A DNA stretch of 64,000 nt from Paraburkholderia tuberum STM678 (GTDB taxonomy: Bacteria > Pseudomonadota > Gammaproteobacteria > Burkholderiales > Burkholderiaceae), in contig NZ_CADFGP010000014.1 of the NCBI RefSeq assembly GCF_902833905.1, forward strand, positions 1 through 64,000, read 5' to 3'. The notes below the pieces were generated by a model. It made no database searches, was not told the origin of the DNA, and saw only the letters and a program-made list of their open reading frames with translations. Shown here piece by piece: positions 46,275 through 57,065 of this stretch; position 1 is the first letter of the stretch; every line of letters begins with the position of its first letter. A program made the translations under genes and the position numbers.

Positions 46275-47801
46275 ATGACTGAACCGATCCAGCCGACTGT
46301 CGTGCCCGAAGCGGACGACAACAAGATCATCGCCGAGCGCCGCGAAAAGCTGCGCGAACTGCGTGAGCGAGGCGTCGCCTATCCGAACGATTTCCGTCCC
46401 ACGCACCACGCTGAAGATCTGCAGGCGCAGTACGAGCACACCGACAAGGAAGCACTCGAAGCGAATCCGCTCGAAGTCGCGATCGCTGGCCGCATGATGC
46501 TGAAACGCGTGATGGGCAAGGCAAGTTTCGCGACCGTGCGCGACGGCTCGGGTCAGATCCAGTTCTTCATCACACCGGCCGACGTCGGTCAGGAGACCTA
46601 CGACGCGTTCAAGAAGTGGGACATGGGCGACATCGTCGCCGCGCGCGGCGTGCTGTTCCGCACCAACAAGGGCGAGCTATCGGTGCGCTGCACGGAGCTG
46701 CGTCTGCTGTCGAAGTCGCTGCGTCCGCTGCCGGACAAGTTCCACGGTCTCGCCGACCAGGAAATGAAGTACCGCCAGCGCTATGTCGATCTGATCGTCA
46801 CGCCGGAAACGCGCCGCACGTTCGTCGCGCGCACGAAGGCGATTTCGTCGATCCGCAAGTACATGGCCGACGCGAACTTCATGGAAGTCGAAACACCGAT
46901 GCTGCACCCGATTCCGGGCGGCGCGGCGGCCAAGCCGTTCTCGACGCACCACAATGCGCTCGACATGCAGATGTTCCTGCGCATCGCGCCGGAGCTGTAC
47001 CTGAAGCGGCTGGTGGTGGGCGGCTTCGAGCGCGTGTTCGAGATCAATCGTAATTTCCGCAACGAGGGCGTATCCGTGCGCCACAACCCGGAATTCACGA
47101 TGATCGAGTTCTACGCGGCCTACACCGATTACAAGTGGCTGATGGACTTCACCGAGCAGCTGATTCGCCAGGCGGCGATCGATGCGCTCGGCACGGCCAC
47201 CATCACTTATCAGGGCCGCGAGCTCGATCTGTCGAAGCCGTTCCATCGGCTCACGATCACGCAGGCGATCCAGAAATACGCGCCGCAATACACGAACGAG
47301 CAGCTCGCCGACGGCACGTTCCTGCGCGCCGAGCTGAAGAAGTTCGGCGTCGATGCGTCGCAGCCGCAGTTCCTCAATGCGGGCGTCGGCTCGCTGCAAC
47401 TGGCGCTGTTCGAAGAGACCGCCGAGTCGCAACTGTGGGAGCCGACCTACATCATCGACTACCCGATCGAGGTGTCGCCGCTCGCGCGTGCGTCGGACAA
47501 GGTGGCAGGCATCACCGAGCGTTTCGAGCTGTTCATCACCGGCCGCGAAATCGCCAACGGCTTCTCGGAGCTGAACGATCCGGAAGATCAGGCCGCGCGC
47601 TTCAGGAAGCAGGTCGACCAGAAAGACGCCGGCGACGAGGAAGCGATGTTCTACGACGCCGACTACATCCGCGCGCTCGAGTACGGCATGCCGCCGGCGG
47701 GCGGCTGCGGTATCGGCATCGATCGTCTGGTCATGATGCTGACCGATAGCCCGAGCATCCGCGACGTGATTCTGTTCCCGCATCTGCGTCGCGAAGACTG
47801 A
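46275..47801 (+). CDS. lysS: Lysyl-tRNA synthetase
   Basis: A class II synthetase that charges tRNA-Lys. The 508-residue protein has an N-terminal OB-fold anticodon-binding domain, motif 2 ([22 protein letters not shown], about residues 255-276) and motif 3 ([14 protein letters not shown]) near the C-terminus. Full length. It follows prfB, an order common in proteobacteria, and ends before a clear terminator. Confidence 0.98.
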   Translation: MTEPIQPTVVPEADDNKIIAERREKLRELRERGVAYPNDFRPTHHAEDLQAQYEHTDKEALEANPLEVAIAGRMMLKRVMGKASFATVRDGSGQIQFFITPADVGQETYDAFKKWDMGDIVAARGVLFRTNKGELSVRCTELRLLSKSLRPLPDKFHGLADQEMKYRQRYVDLIVTPETRRTFVARTKAISSIRKYMADANFMEVETPMLHPIPGGAAAKPFSTHHNALDMQMFLRIAPELYLKRLVVGGFERVFEINRNFRNEGVSVRHNPEFTMIEFYAAYTDYKWLMDFTEQLIRQAAIDALGTATITYQGRELDLSKPFHRLTITQAIQKYAPQYTNEQLADGTFLRAELKKFGVDASQPQFLNAGVGSLQLALFEETAESQLWEPTYIIDYPIEVSPLARASDKVAGITERFELFITGREIANGFSELNDPEDQAARFRKQVDQKDAGDEEAMFYDADYIRALEYGMPPAGGCGIGIDRLVMMLTDSPSIRDVILFPHLRRED

Positions 47802-48146
47802 GCGACGCTCGGCGCGAGCGCTCGTTGTGCTTCGCGCGCAATGCGATGGTTTGAAGAGCGCCCGGTTGATGCCGGGCGTTTTCTTATGCGCGCGTTTTCG
47901 CTTTGCGGGACCGTTTTCTGCTTCTCAACGTTTGTAACCAGCGGTAAAAGCTGCTCGTTCGCGCGCAAGTCGCCGCGGCCTCGATGGTCTTAGAAGTTTG
48001 TTGACACCAAAGCGCACCGCGTGAAGGGCGCCTACCCACGCCCGAGGGCGCCACCTGAGCGGTTACAAATAGAAACGCTGCCCGGATCGAATTGCCCGAC
48101 ACTCAGTCTCACAAGAAGTCGGCTCTGTCAGAAACGGAGGCCCTAC
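47802..48146. other. Intergenic region between lysS and the glycine-zipper gene
   Basis: About 345 bp. It contains the lysS terminator (47859-47885) and then a stretch without clear coding or promoter signals up to a good ribosome binding site (GGAGG) 9 nt before the next start. Confidence 0.6.
47859..47885 (+). terminator. Intrinsic terminator of lysS
   Basis: CGCCCGG (47859-47865) pairs with CCGGGCG (47872-47878), loop TTGATG, followed by TTTTCTT. A standard rho-independent terminator 58 nt after the stop. Confidence 0.82.
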
Positions 48147-48845
48147 ATGGACAACCCTACTCATCAACCCACGCAGCCACGTCGTCTTCATCCCTTGATC
48201 GCGGTGGCCGCCGGCGCGGTGCTCGTCGCGAGTCTCGTCGCTACCGCGGCGATCACCGGCGTGTTCCCGAAGGCGTCGGGTAACGGCGCACAGAACGATC
48301 AGACGCAGGCCGCGCAGGTCAGCACGCAAGCGCCAGGCGTCGTCGATTCGGCCGCGCCGGTCAAGCCATCTGCGCAACAGCGGCAAGATCAGGCTCAGCA
48401 AGCGGTGCCGGCCGCCCCTGCCGCCGCTCCGACCCAACAGCAATACGCGCAGCAACAGCAGGCACAGGCCGCGCCGCAGTATGCGCAGCAGCCGGCGCCG
48501 CATGCCGCTTATTGCTCGACTTGCGGCACCGTCGTCGCGATCTCGGCGGTTCGGCATGAAGGACATGGCACCGGCATTGGCGCGGTCGGCGGTGCGGTGG
48601 CCGGGGGCGTCGTCGGTAATCAATTCGGCGCCGGCGGCGGGCGTACCGCGATGACGCTGCTCGGCGCGCTGGGCGGCGGGTTCGCCGGCAACTCGGTCGA
48701 AAAACATCTGCGCAGCACGACGTCGTATTCGGTGCGCGTGCACATGGAAGACGGCAAGACGCGCTACTTCACCTATAGCGAGGCGCCGCCGTTGCGCGAC
48801 GGCGAGCGCGTGCACGTTCAGAACGGCGGCCTCGTCGCCGACTGA
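48147..48845 (+). CDS. Glycine-zipper 2TM domain envelope protein
   Basis: A 232-residue protein with one N-terminal membrane segment (about 15-38) and a Gln/Ala/Pro-rich linker (residues 45-120, with many QQ pairs). A glycine-zipper double helix (GAVGGAVAGGVVGNQFGAGG, then TLLGALGGGFAGN) follows, and a C-terminal SH3-like part (VHMEDGKTRYFTYSEAPPLR). This architecture is found in SlyB/PcP-like proteins of Burkholderia. It is not a lipoprotein, since no lipobox cysteine is present. Function unknown; it may act in envelope integrity. It is monocistronic, ended by a strong terminator. Confidence 0.88.
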   Translation: MDNPTHQPTQPRRLHPLIAVAAGAVLVASLVATAAITGVFPKASGNGAQNDQTQAAQVSTQAPGVVDSAAPVKPSAQQRQDQAQQAVPAAPAAAPTQQQYAQQQQAQAAPQYAQQPAPHAAYCSTCGTVVAISAVRHEGHGTGIGAVGGAVAGGVVGNQFGAGGGRTAMTLLGALGGGFAGNSVEKHLRSTTSYSVRVHMEDGKTRYFTYSEAPPLRDGERVHVQNGGLVAD

Positions 48846-48884
48846 GCTGAGTTCGGCGCCCAACTTTCGTCGACGCGCCATGAA

Positions 48885-48913
48885 AAAAGGCGATTCCATC
48901 GGAATCGCCTTTT
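48885..48913. terminator. Bidirectional terminator between the glycine-zipper gene and iscX
   Basis: A 13-bp perfect stem (48885-48897 with 48901-48913, AAAAGGCGATTCC/GGAATCGCCTTTT, loop ATC), with A-rich and T-rich sides. It serves the convergent plus-strand gene and the isc operon. Confidence 0.92.
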
Positions 48914-48947
48914 CTTTGGAGTTCAGTGCAGCCGTTCGAACACGCGT

Positions 48948-49145
48948 TCAATAATCCGCGTCTTCGATCCATGCCGCCTGAATCGCTTCGAGAATCTTTT
49001 CGCTCGAACGGTTCGGATCGTCGTCGAAGCCTTCGAGCTCGGTCACCCAGCGGTGCAGGTCGGTGAAACGCACCTGCTGTGGATCGACGTCCTGATGCTT
49101 GTCCGTCAGAGCCATCGCGATGTCTTGCGTATCGGTCCACTTCAT
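48948..49145 (-). CDS. iscX: Fe-S assembly protein IscX
   Basis: IscX is a small acidic protein that binds IscS and iron and tunes cluster assembly rate. The 65-residue protein (MKWTDTQDIAMALTDKHQDV, ending AAWIEDADY) matches the family in length and ends. It is the last gene of the isc operon, 15 bp after fdx, and is followed by a strong terminator. Confidence 0.96.
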   Translation of the reverse strand: MKWTDTQDIAMALTDKHQDVDPQQVRFTDLHRWVTELEGFDDDPNRSSEKILEAIQAAWIEDADY

Positions 49146-49160
49146 GGCGGCACCCTCCTG

Positions 49161-49502
49161 TTAGTGATTTTCCTTCGCGTGATTGATCGAGTAACGCGGA
49201 ATTTCGACGACCAGATCCTGCTCGTCCGGCATGACCGCCTGACACGACAAGCGCGAAGCCGGTTCCAGCCCCCATGCCTTGTCCAACAGATCGTCCTCGT
49301 CTTCCTCGGATGGCGTCAAGGCGGCGAAACCCTCACGCACGATTACGTGGCAGGTCGTGCACGCGCACGACTTCTCGCACGCATGCTCGATTTCGATACC
49401 GTTATCGAGCAGGTTGTCGCAGATGCTCTTGCCGGGAACGGCGTCGATCACCGCGCCTTCCGGGCACAGTTCGACGTGAGGCAGCACAACGATTTGAGGC
49501 AT
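49161..49502 (-). CDS. fdx: ISC-system [2Fe-2S] ferredoxin
   Basis: This adrenodoxin-type ferredoxin supplies electrons for cluster assembly on IscU. The 113-residue protein has the ligands Cys42, Cys48, Cys51 (CEKSCACTTC) and Cys87. It follows hscA after 188 bp and precedes iscX, the standard order. Confidence 0.97.
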   Translation of the reverse strand: MPQIVVLPHVELCPEGAVIDAVPGKSICDNLLDNGIEIEHACEKSCACTTCHVIVREGFAALTPSEEDEDDLLDKAWGLEPASRLSCQAVMPDEQDLVVEIPRYSINHAKENH

Positions 49503-49690
49503 ACAGTTTCCGTTTGGGTCTGAGGCACGGCGGCTGCCAGCAATGCCGGGTGCAGGCTCCGTGCCATTTTACTGGCGCCGCGCGGACTTTTTAAGTCCGC
49601 GCGGGCGCGATCGGTGGTTCGTGGGGGGCGCAGTTCGTGCGTGGCCTGAGCGCGCGTCGCGTGCACGTTGCTGCCGCTACGCTCGCCCGT

Positions 49691-51562
<1,872 letters not shown>

Positions 51563-51723
51563 CTGGATCTTCTCGGGGACGTTGTGCCCCGTCCTGAATG
51601 TTCGCGTTGCTGGGGTGATGCCGCGGCTCGCGGCCGCTCTGGTTTTTTGTTTGTCGCTTAGTACGTCGCTGCCTACTGTTGCTTGCCCGCGCCGCGCTTT
51701 TGCGCGCGTCGCGCGAAAGCGCG

Positions 51724-52251
51724 CTAGCCTTCGAGCCGCTCGATCTGGGCATCGATTTCCGACGCGACGCGCTCGATGAACATCAGCTGCCGCACCGCCT
51801 CGCCCGCCGCCTGATTCGCGCCGTGATCGAGCGATGCGCCGAGCTTGTCGAAGCGCCGACGCTCCTCGTCGCGCAACTCGATGAGCAGCGCGTCGAGCGC
51901 GTCGACGTTCTTCGCCGCGGCCGCGTCCTCGATGTTCTCGCGCCACTCCATCTGCTGCATCAGGAACGCGGGCTCCATCGCCGTGTTGTTCTCCGCGCCG
52001 ACGTTGATGCCGCGCAACGACAGCAGATAGGTCGCGCGCTTGAGCGGATCGCGCAGCGTCTGATAGGCCTCGTTCGCGCGCGTCGCCCACTGCATCGCGA
52101 TACGCTTTTGCGCATCGCCGGCCGCCGCGAAGCGATCCGGATGCACCTGCGCCTGCACGGTGCGGTACGCGTGATCGAGCGTGCTCGCGTCGAGCGCGAA
52201 TTGCGCCGGCAGACCAAACAGATCGAAGTGGCTGTCGTTCAGCGAGGCCAT
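51724..52251 (-). CDS. hscB: Fe-S assembly co-chaperone HscB
   Basis: HscB is the J-domain partner that brings IscU to HscA. The 175-residue protein has an N-terminal J domain with the HPD motif (VHPDRF, 36-41) and a C-terminal three-helix IscU-binding domain. It lies downstream of iscA, with an intrinsic terminator in the gap. Confidence 0.96.
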   Translation of the reverse strand: MASLNDSHFDLFGLPAQFALDASTLDHAYRTVQAQVHPDRFAAAGDAQKRIAMQWATRANEAYQTLRDPLKRATYLLSLRGINVGAENNTAMEPAFLMQQMEWRENIEDAAAAKNVDALDALLIELRDEERRRFDKLGASLDHGANQAAGEAVRQLMFIERVASEIDAQIERLEG

Positions 52252-52337
52252 CGGATTAAAGTCCGTTGATGAAAACTGGTATGGAGAAGTCGGGCCTTGT
52301 CAGGCGTGACCGGTTCAGTGGAGCGCGGATCAAACTA

Positions 52338-52361
52338 AAAAGGCGGCCCGCGCCGCCTTTT
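52338..52361 (-). terminator. Intrinsic terminator within the isc operon, between iscA and hscB
   Basis: AAAAGGCGGC (52338-52347) pairs with GCCGCCTTTT (52352-52361), 4-nt loop; on the minus strand the stem ends in TTTT and is followed by AG. It lies 27 nt after the iscA stop, before hscB. Perfect stem, short T-run, so it is likely to attenuate rather than block read-through. Confidence 0.72.
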
Positions 52362-52388
52362 ATCCGCCGCACGCGGAAGGTAACGAAT

Positions 52389-52712
52389 CTAGACGCGGAA
52401 CGACTCGCCGCAGCCGCATTCGTCTTTCACGTTCGGGTTGTTGAACCTGAAGCCTTCGTTCAGCCCTTCGCGTGCGAAGTCGAGCTCCGTGCCGTCGATA
52501 TACGCGAGACTCTTCGGGTCGACGACGACCTTCACGCCGCCCGTCTCGAACACCTGATCTTCAGGCGCGACTTCGTCCACGTACTCGAGCTTGTAGGCGA
52601 GGCCCGAGCAACCGGTGGTGCGCACGCCGACGCGCAACCCGATGCCCTTACCGCGGCGGGTCAGATACTTCTGGACGTGCTGTGCTGCCTTTTCGGTCAA
52701 CGTAATTGCCAT
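52389..52712 (-). CDS. iscA: A-type Fe-S carrier IscA
   Basis: IscA carries [4Fe-4S] clusters or iron to target enzymes. The 107-residue protein has the three conserved cysteines: Cys35 (TTGCSGL), Cys99 and Cys101 (ECGCG). It is 78 bp downstream of iscU and is followed by a terminator. Confidence 0.97.
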   Translation of the reverse strand: MAITLTEKAAQHVQKYLTRRGKGIGLRVGVRTTGCSGLAYKLEYVDEVAPEDQVFETGGVKVVVDPKSLAYIDGTELDFAREGLNEGFRFNNPNVKDECGCGESFRV

Positions 52713-52790
52713 AACGTTTCTCAGTTGCCAGAGCGCGCGGCGCGCGTGTCCGCGCTGCGCTCACCGGTTACTCCGTTCTTACCCAGTTGC

Positions 52791-53204
52791 TCAGGCGGCC
52801 TTGCCGTCTTCGGCAAGCGCTGCTTCGCCGTGGCGCTGCTTGTAGTCGGCGACCGCTGCCTTGATCGCGTCTTCCGCGAGGATCGAGCAATGGATCTTCA
52901 CCGGCGGCAGTGCCAGTTCTTCGGCGATCTGCGTGTTCTTGATCGACATCGCCTGGTCGAGCGTCTTGCCCTTCACCCATTCGGTGACGAGCGAGCTCGA
53001 TGCGATGGCCGAGCCGCAGCCGTAGGTCTTGAACTTCGCGTCTTCGATGATGCCGTCCGCGCCGACGCGGATCTGCAGCTTCATCACGTCGCCGCAGGCC
53101 GGCGCGCCGACCATGCCGGTACCGACCGTGTCGTCGTCCTTCGCGAAGGAACCGACGTTGCGCGGGTTTTCGTAGTGGTCGAGGACCTTGTCGCTATAAG
53201 CCAT
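52791..53204 (-). CDS. iscU: Fe-S cluster scaffold IscU
   Basis: IscU is the scaffold on which clusters are built. The 137-residue protein has Cys37 (APACGDV), Asp39, Cys63 (YGCGSA), Cys106 (KIHCS) and the HscA-recognition sequence LPPVK at 99-103, all present. It follows iscS after 72 bp. Confidence 0.98.
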   Translation of the reverse strand: MAYSDKVLDHYENPRNVGSFAKDDDTVGTGMVGAPACGDVMKLQIRVGADGIIEDAKFKTYGCGSAIASSSLVTEWVKGKTLDQAMSIKNTQIAEELALPPVKIHCSILAEDAIKAAVADYKQRHGEAALAEDGKAA

Positions 53205-53276
53205 GATTACACTCCTTGATTCGTTTCAACCTGCAATGCGATGAACGTTCGACGTCCGCTTCGTCCAGCCGGCGCG

Positions 53277-54500
53277 TCAGTGCGCGGCCCACTGGATGGT
53301 CGACAGATCGATCCCGTCCTTGTGCATTTCCCACAGCGGCGACAGATCGCGCAGCTTGGAAATCTTCGACTTCAGCAGGTTGATCACGTAGTCGACTTCC
53401 TGCTCGGTCGTGAAGCGTCCCACCGTGAAGCGGATCGAGCTGTGCGCGAGTTCGTCGTTGCGGCCAAGCGCGCGCAGCACGTACGACGGCTCCAGCGACG
53501 CCGACGTGCACGCCGAACCCGACGACACCGCGACGTCCTTCACCGCCATGATCAGCGATTCGCCTTCGACGAAATTGAAGCTGATGTTCAGGTTGTGCGG
53601 CACACGCTTTTCCATGTCGCCGTTCACATACACTTCCTCGATTTGCGACAGGCCTTTCAGTAGCCGGTCACGCAGCATGCGGATGCGCTCGTTTTCGGTC
53701 GCCATCTCTTCACGCGCGATACGGAACGCTTCACCCATGCCGACGATCTGGTGCGTGGCGAGCGTGCCCGAACGCATGCCGCGCTCGTGACCGCCGCCGT
53801 GCATCTGCGCCTCGATACGGATACGCGGCTTGCGACGCACGTAAAGCGCGCCGATGCCCTTCGGGCCGTAGGTCTTGTGCGCCGAGAACGACATCAGGTC
53901 GACCTTCAGCTTCTGCAGATCGATCTGGATCTTGCCGGTGGCCTGCGCCGCGTCGACGTGGAAAATGATGCCCTTCTCGCGCGTGATCTCGCCAATCGCC
54001 TCGATGTCCTGGATGACGCCGATCTCGTTGTTGACCGACATCACCGACACCAGAATCGTGTCCGGGCGCAGCGCCGCCTTGAACGCGTCGAGGTCGATCA
54101 GACCGTCGTCCTTGACATCCAGATAGGTGACTTCGAAGCCTTCGCGCTCGAGCTCGCGGGTGGTGTCCAGCACCGCCTTGTGCTCGGTCTTCACCGTGAT
54201 GATGTGCTTTCCCTTGCTCTTGTAGAAGTGCGCGGCACCTTTCAGAGCGAGGTTGTCCGACTCCGTCGCACCCGAGGTCCAGATGATTTCGCGTGGATCG
54301 GCGTTCACTAGCGCGGCCACCTGCTCGCGCGCTTCCTCGACTGCGCGCTCGGCGGTCCAGCCATAAGCGTGACTACGCGACGCGGGATTGCCGAACTGCT
54401 CGCGCAGATACGGGATCATCTTGTCCACCACACGCGGATCGATCGGCGTCGTGGCGCTGTAGTCCATGTAGATGGGCAGATGGAGAGAGTCGTTATTCAT
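53277..54500 (-). CDS. iscS: Cysteine desulfurase IscS
   Basis: IscS is a PLP enzyme that takes sulfur from cysteine and passes it to IscU and to tRNA-thiolation systems. From the ATG at 54500 (GGAG upstream) the protein has 407 residues, with the PLP lysine Lys209 ([10 protein letters not shown]), His107 and the persulfide Cys331 ([10 protein letters not shown]). The frame continues upstream but that part is not coding-like. It follows iscR after 83 bp. Confidence 0.98.
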   Translation of the reverse strand: MNNDSLHLPIYMDYSATTPIDPRVVDKMIPYLREQFGNPASRSHAYGWTAERAVEEAREQVAALVNADPREIIWTSGATESDNLALKGAAHFYKSKGKHIITVKTEHKAVLDTTRELEREGFEVTYLDVKDDGLIDLDAFKAALRPDTILVSVMSVNNEIGVIQDIEAIGEITREKGIIFHVDAAQATGKIQIDLQKLKVDLMSFSAHKTYGPKGIGALYVRRKPRIRIEAQMHGGGHERGMRSGTLATHQIVGMGEAFRIAREEMATENERIRMLRDRLLKGLSQIEEVYVNGDMEKRVPHNLNISFNFVEGESLIMAVKDVAVSSGSACTSASLEPSYVLRALGRNDELAHSSIRFTVGRFTTEQEVDYVINLLKSKISKLRDLSPLWEMHKDGIDLSTIQWAAH

Positions 54501-54583
54501 CAATTGCTCCGGGGACGTCATGTGCTCTGGCTTCTGGGTTCGATATGGGGCTGCGGCGAGGGTTTTCTTTTGCGTGCCGCGCT

Positions 54584-55114
54584 TCACGAACCGGCCATGT
54601 TGAAAACGGAATTGGGACCCTTGGGCGCCACGCGCACGGGTTCGACCGCCGGCGCGTCGTTGCGCCTGTCGCGCAGCACGGCCGGCGTGCCTTCGCGCGA
54701 ACGCTGCTGATCCACTAGATCCTTCAGCGAAACCGAATCGAGGTATTCGACCATTTTCTGGTTCAGCGTCGACCACAGCTCATGCGTCATGCAGTGGCCG
54801 TCGTGCTGCTTGGTGCCTTCGCATGTGCCCTTACCGCCGCACTGGGTGGCGTCGAGCGGTTCGTCGACCGCGATGATGATGTCGGCCACCGTCACCTCTT
54901 CGGCACGGCGCGCGAGATTGTAGCCACCGCCCGGTCCGCGCACGGATTCGACGATTTCATGACGGCGCAGCTTGCCAAACAGCTGCTCGAGATACGACAG
55001 GGAGATGTGTTGGCGCTGGCTGATACCCGCAAGCGTCACCGGGCCCTGCTCCTGGCGCAGCGCCAGGTCGATCATCGCCGTGACGGCGAAACGGCCTTTC
55101 GTGGTGAGTCTCAT
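54584..55114 (-). CDS. iscR: Fe-S cluster regulator IscR
   Basis: IscR is an Rrf2-family regulator that, with a [2Fe-2S] cluster, represses its own operon, so that cluster shortage raises isc expression. The 176-residue protein starts [14 protein letters not shown] and has a winged helix and the ligands Cys92, Cys98, Cys108 and His111. The spacing between the second and third cysteines is four residues longer than in E. coli, as is usual in beta-proteobacteria. I chose the ATG at 55114 over one six codons upstream on family grounds. Two IscR-box-like sites overlap its promoter. Confidence 0.96.
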   Translation of the reverse strand: MRLTTKGRFAVTAMIDLALRQEQGPVTLAGISQRQHISLSYLEQLFGKLRRHEIVESVRGPGGGYNLARRAEEVTVADIIIAVDEPLDATQCGGKGTCEGTKQHDGHCMTHELWSTLNQKMVEYLDSVSLKDLVDQQRSREGTPAVLRDRRNDAPAVEPVRVAPKGPNSVFNMAGS

Positions 55115-55131
55115 ATGATGTGGGAACCGCA

Positions 55132-55156
55132 ATTCTCGACAAGTTTGGTCAAGTAT
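55132..55156 (-). promoter_or_regulatory. IscR type-1-like box, promoter-proximal
   Basis: A 25-bp site reading ATACTTGACC then AAACTTGTCGAGAAT on the minus strand, close to the E. coli type 1 consensus (ATA-YYGAC-A/T-rich-GTC-TAT-like ends). It overlaps the promoter -10 region and start point, where binding would block RNA polymerase. Confidence 0.75.
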
Positions 55157-55179
55157 AAATACATGAGCAATTTAGTCAA
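55152..55179 (-). promoter_or_regulatory. Sigma70 promoter of the isc operon
   Basis: On the minus strand, TTGACT (55174-55179) and TATACT (55152-55157) are separated by 16 bp: near-consensus -35 and -10 boxes. The predicted start lies about 30 nt before the iscR ATG. Confidence 0.8.
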
Positions 55180-55183
55180 GTAT
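55159..55183 (-). promoter_or_regulatory. IscR type-1-like box, promoter-distal
   Basis: A second 25-bp site, on the minus strand ATACTTGACT then AAATTGCTCATGTAT, shares the first 9 bases (ATACTTGAC) with the proximal site and has the same A/T-rich middle. It covers the -35 box and spacer. Confidence 0.75.
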
Positions 55184-55277
55184 GGGCGGTAAATTTTGTG
55201 TCATTCGCTTAATTGATCGCCATACGTCGACGCCGCGCCCCCACCCGTGTGGTGCGTCTGCGTTCTTCGCCCGATGC

Positions 55278-55775
55278 CTACGCGAGCAACTGCGGGCGCA
55301 GCGCGGCGATCAGCCCGCGGCAGGCTGCTTCGCATTGATCGAGCACCAACTCGAAGCCTTCCGCGCCGCCGAAATACGGATCGACAACCTCTCGCGCGCC
55401 GCTCCAGCGGCCATCCGACTCAGGCACGAACTCCATCAGCAGACGGATCTTGTCGCGCTGTGCGCGCGGGCACAGTTGACGCAACGCGGCGACGTTTCGG
55501 TCGTCCATGGCAATCAGCAGATCGAACCGCTCGAAGTCCGCGACCGTGATCTGGCGGCCGCGCAGCGCGTCGAGCGCATAGCCGCGCTGGCGGGCCGCGT
55601 GTTGCGCGCGTTCGTCGGGCGCCGCGCCGATGTTCCAATTGCCGGTGCCGGCCGAATCGATCAGGATGCAGTCCGCAAGCTTCGCCTCGTCGACCAGATG
55701 ACGCATCACGCCCTCCGCCGTCGGTGAACGGCAGATATTCCCGAGGCAAACGAAACAGATGGACACAGTTTTCAT
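55278..55775 (-). CDS. Low-molecular-weight protein-tyrosine-phosphatase
   Basis: A 165-residue LMW-PTP with the P-loop CLGNICRS (Cys10 to Arg16) near the N-terminus and the general acid in VDPYFGG. Such enzymes dephosphorylate tyrosine kinases of exopolysaccharide systems or small molecules; no partner gene is nearby. It is next upstream of iscR on the same strand, an arrangement seen in other beta-proteobacteria, with the isc promoter region in between. Confidence 0.94.
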   Translation of the reverse strand: MKTVSICFVCLGNICRSPTAEGVMRHLVDEAKLADCILIDSAGTGNWNIGAAPDERAQHAARQRGYALDALRGRQITVADFERFDLLIAMDDRNVAALRQLCPRAQRDKIRLLMEFVPESDGRWSGAREVVDPYFGGAEGFELVLDQCEAACRGLIAALRPQLLA

Positions 55776-55927
55776 CAGGGATTTTCGACGCCCGAGGCGC
55801 CGCGCGTGAGGTCGTCAGACAGTCAGCGGACTGCGCCGCGATTATACAAATCTCGACAGATTCGCGCCGAGCGGGGCGCAGCCAGCAAGATCAGCGGCTT
55901 CGGAGCGTCGCGGTCCGCCGCGCCGGC

Positions 55928-56167
55928 TTACGATGCCTCGGCGGCCGGCGTCGCCGTGGCGGCACGCATCGGCTTGGCCGGCAATGCCGACGCCGTGTCG
56001 ATCATGCCGTACGACACCGCGCGTGCGAGTTCGGCGGTCAGATGATTGGCGTCGAGCGGCATCTGCGAAGCGCGCGAAGCGGTTTGGCCGTTGACGTGCA
56101 GAAAGGCGAGCACCGCGAGAGGTACAACGATGGCTAGGGGCCAGTACACCGATATTGTCTTTTTCAT
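55928..56167 (-). CDS. Small single-pass membrane protein of unknown function
   Basis: A 79-residue protein with one hydrophobic segment near the N-terminus (about 7-24), then an Ala/Met/Pro-rich tail. I recognise no family. A weak ribosome binding site precedes it. Codon use is normal for the region. It stands between the phosphatase gene and the divergent Gly/His-rich protein gene. It could be an uncharacterised envelope protein. Confidence 0.65.
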   Translation of the reverse strand: MKKTISVYWPLAIVVPLAVLAFLHVNGQTASRASQMPLDANHLTAELARAVSYGMIDTASALPAKPMRAATATPAAEAS

Positions 56168-56442
56168 GATGTGTTTTTCAATTAGGGGCGCATGAGCTTA
56201 TGACGCACTATGCCCTAACGAAATGCTATAGGAATTCACAATCGGGAAAAACCCGCCCGCGCGGGATAGATCGTTGCTTGATACGAAACAGTCAAGTGAG
56301 ACCTCTTTGGGGAACGAGTGGCGCATCGCTGGCACACAAAAGTAAAGCTTACAAACGCATACAAAGCCGCCGCGACGGACGGCGACAATGACGGTCTTAT
56401 TCTTACCCTTACATTTCTTTGCACTGGCATCGGTCCCACAAA

Positions 56443-56970
56443 ATGAAACGCATTGCACCTTCCGTCGGCCTGATGGCCGCCGCGCTGCTCGGCGGCTGCG
56501 CGGTCTATCCGAACGGCACGCCGATGTACGGCAACGGCTACGGCGCCTATAGCGGCTACAACGGTTATGACGATTCCGCATACGCGCCGGGTGCCGCGGT
56601 CGTGCCGCAAACCAATGTGTACCTCGGCTATGGCGATTACGGTCCGGGACGCTACTACGGCCCGGCGTCGGGCTCCGGCTATCGCGGCTATCCGGATCGC
56701 GGTCATCCGAACGACAACGACTGGCACCACGGCGATCACGGCAACGGTCAGGGCAACAATGGCGGCGGTCCTGGACAACCGCACGGCGGCCCGCCGCCGC
56801 AGGGCGCAGCGGGCGGTCCGCACGGCCCTGGTGGCGCCAATGGCGGCCCGCACCCCGGCGCGGGCGGCCCGCCGCCGCGCCAGCCGCAAGCCGGCAACGG
56901 CGGCGGACGAGGCAACGATTTGGGGAGAAATGCGCCCGCGCGTCAGCCGGGGCAGATGACCGAACATTGA
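56443..56970 (+). CDS. Gly/His/Pro-rich lipoprotein of unknown function
   Basis: A 175-residue protein with a lipoprotein signal (MKRIAPSVGLMAAALLGG then Cys19). A Tyr/Gly-rich part follows (YGNGYGAYSGYNGYDD), then a low-complexity tail of Gly, His, Pro and Asn (about 85-165) with repeats such as PHGGPPPQG and GGPHGPGG. It resembles small YXWGXW-like envelope lipoproteins but has no assigned function. The His-rich segment could bind metal. It is convergent with lutB, with a hairpin between. Confidence 0.78.
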   Translation: MKRIAPSVGLMAAALLGGCAVYPNGTPMYGNGYGAYSGYNGYDDSAYAPGAAVVPQTNVYLGYGDYGPGRYYGPASGSGYRGYPDRGHPNDNDWHHGDHGNGQGNNGGGPGQPHGGPPPQGAAGGPHGPGGANGGPHPGAGGPPPRQPQAGNGGGRGNDLGRNAPARQPGQMTEH

Positions 56971-57016
56971 AGACGGAGCGGCGCTGAAGTATCCCGCCGG
57001 CTTCTTCGCCCGTTTC

Positions 57017-57042
57017 GACGGCTGCGCGAGCGCGCAGCCGTC
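57017..57042. terminator. Hairpin between the Gly/His-rich lipoprotein gene and lutB
   Basis: An 11-bp perfect stem (57017-57027 with 57032-57042, GACGGCTGCGC/GCGCAGCCGTC, loop GAGC) in a convergent gap. It has no T-run on either strand, so it is only a possible terminator. Confidence 0.45.
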
Positions 57043-57065
57043 AAACCAATCCCAATGCCGCCCGC

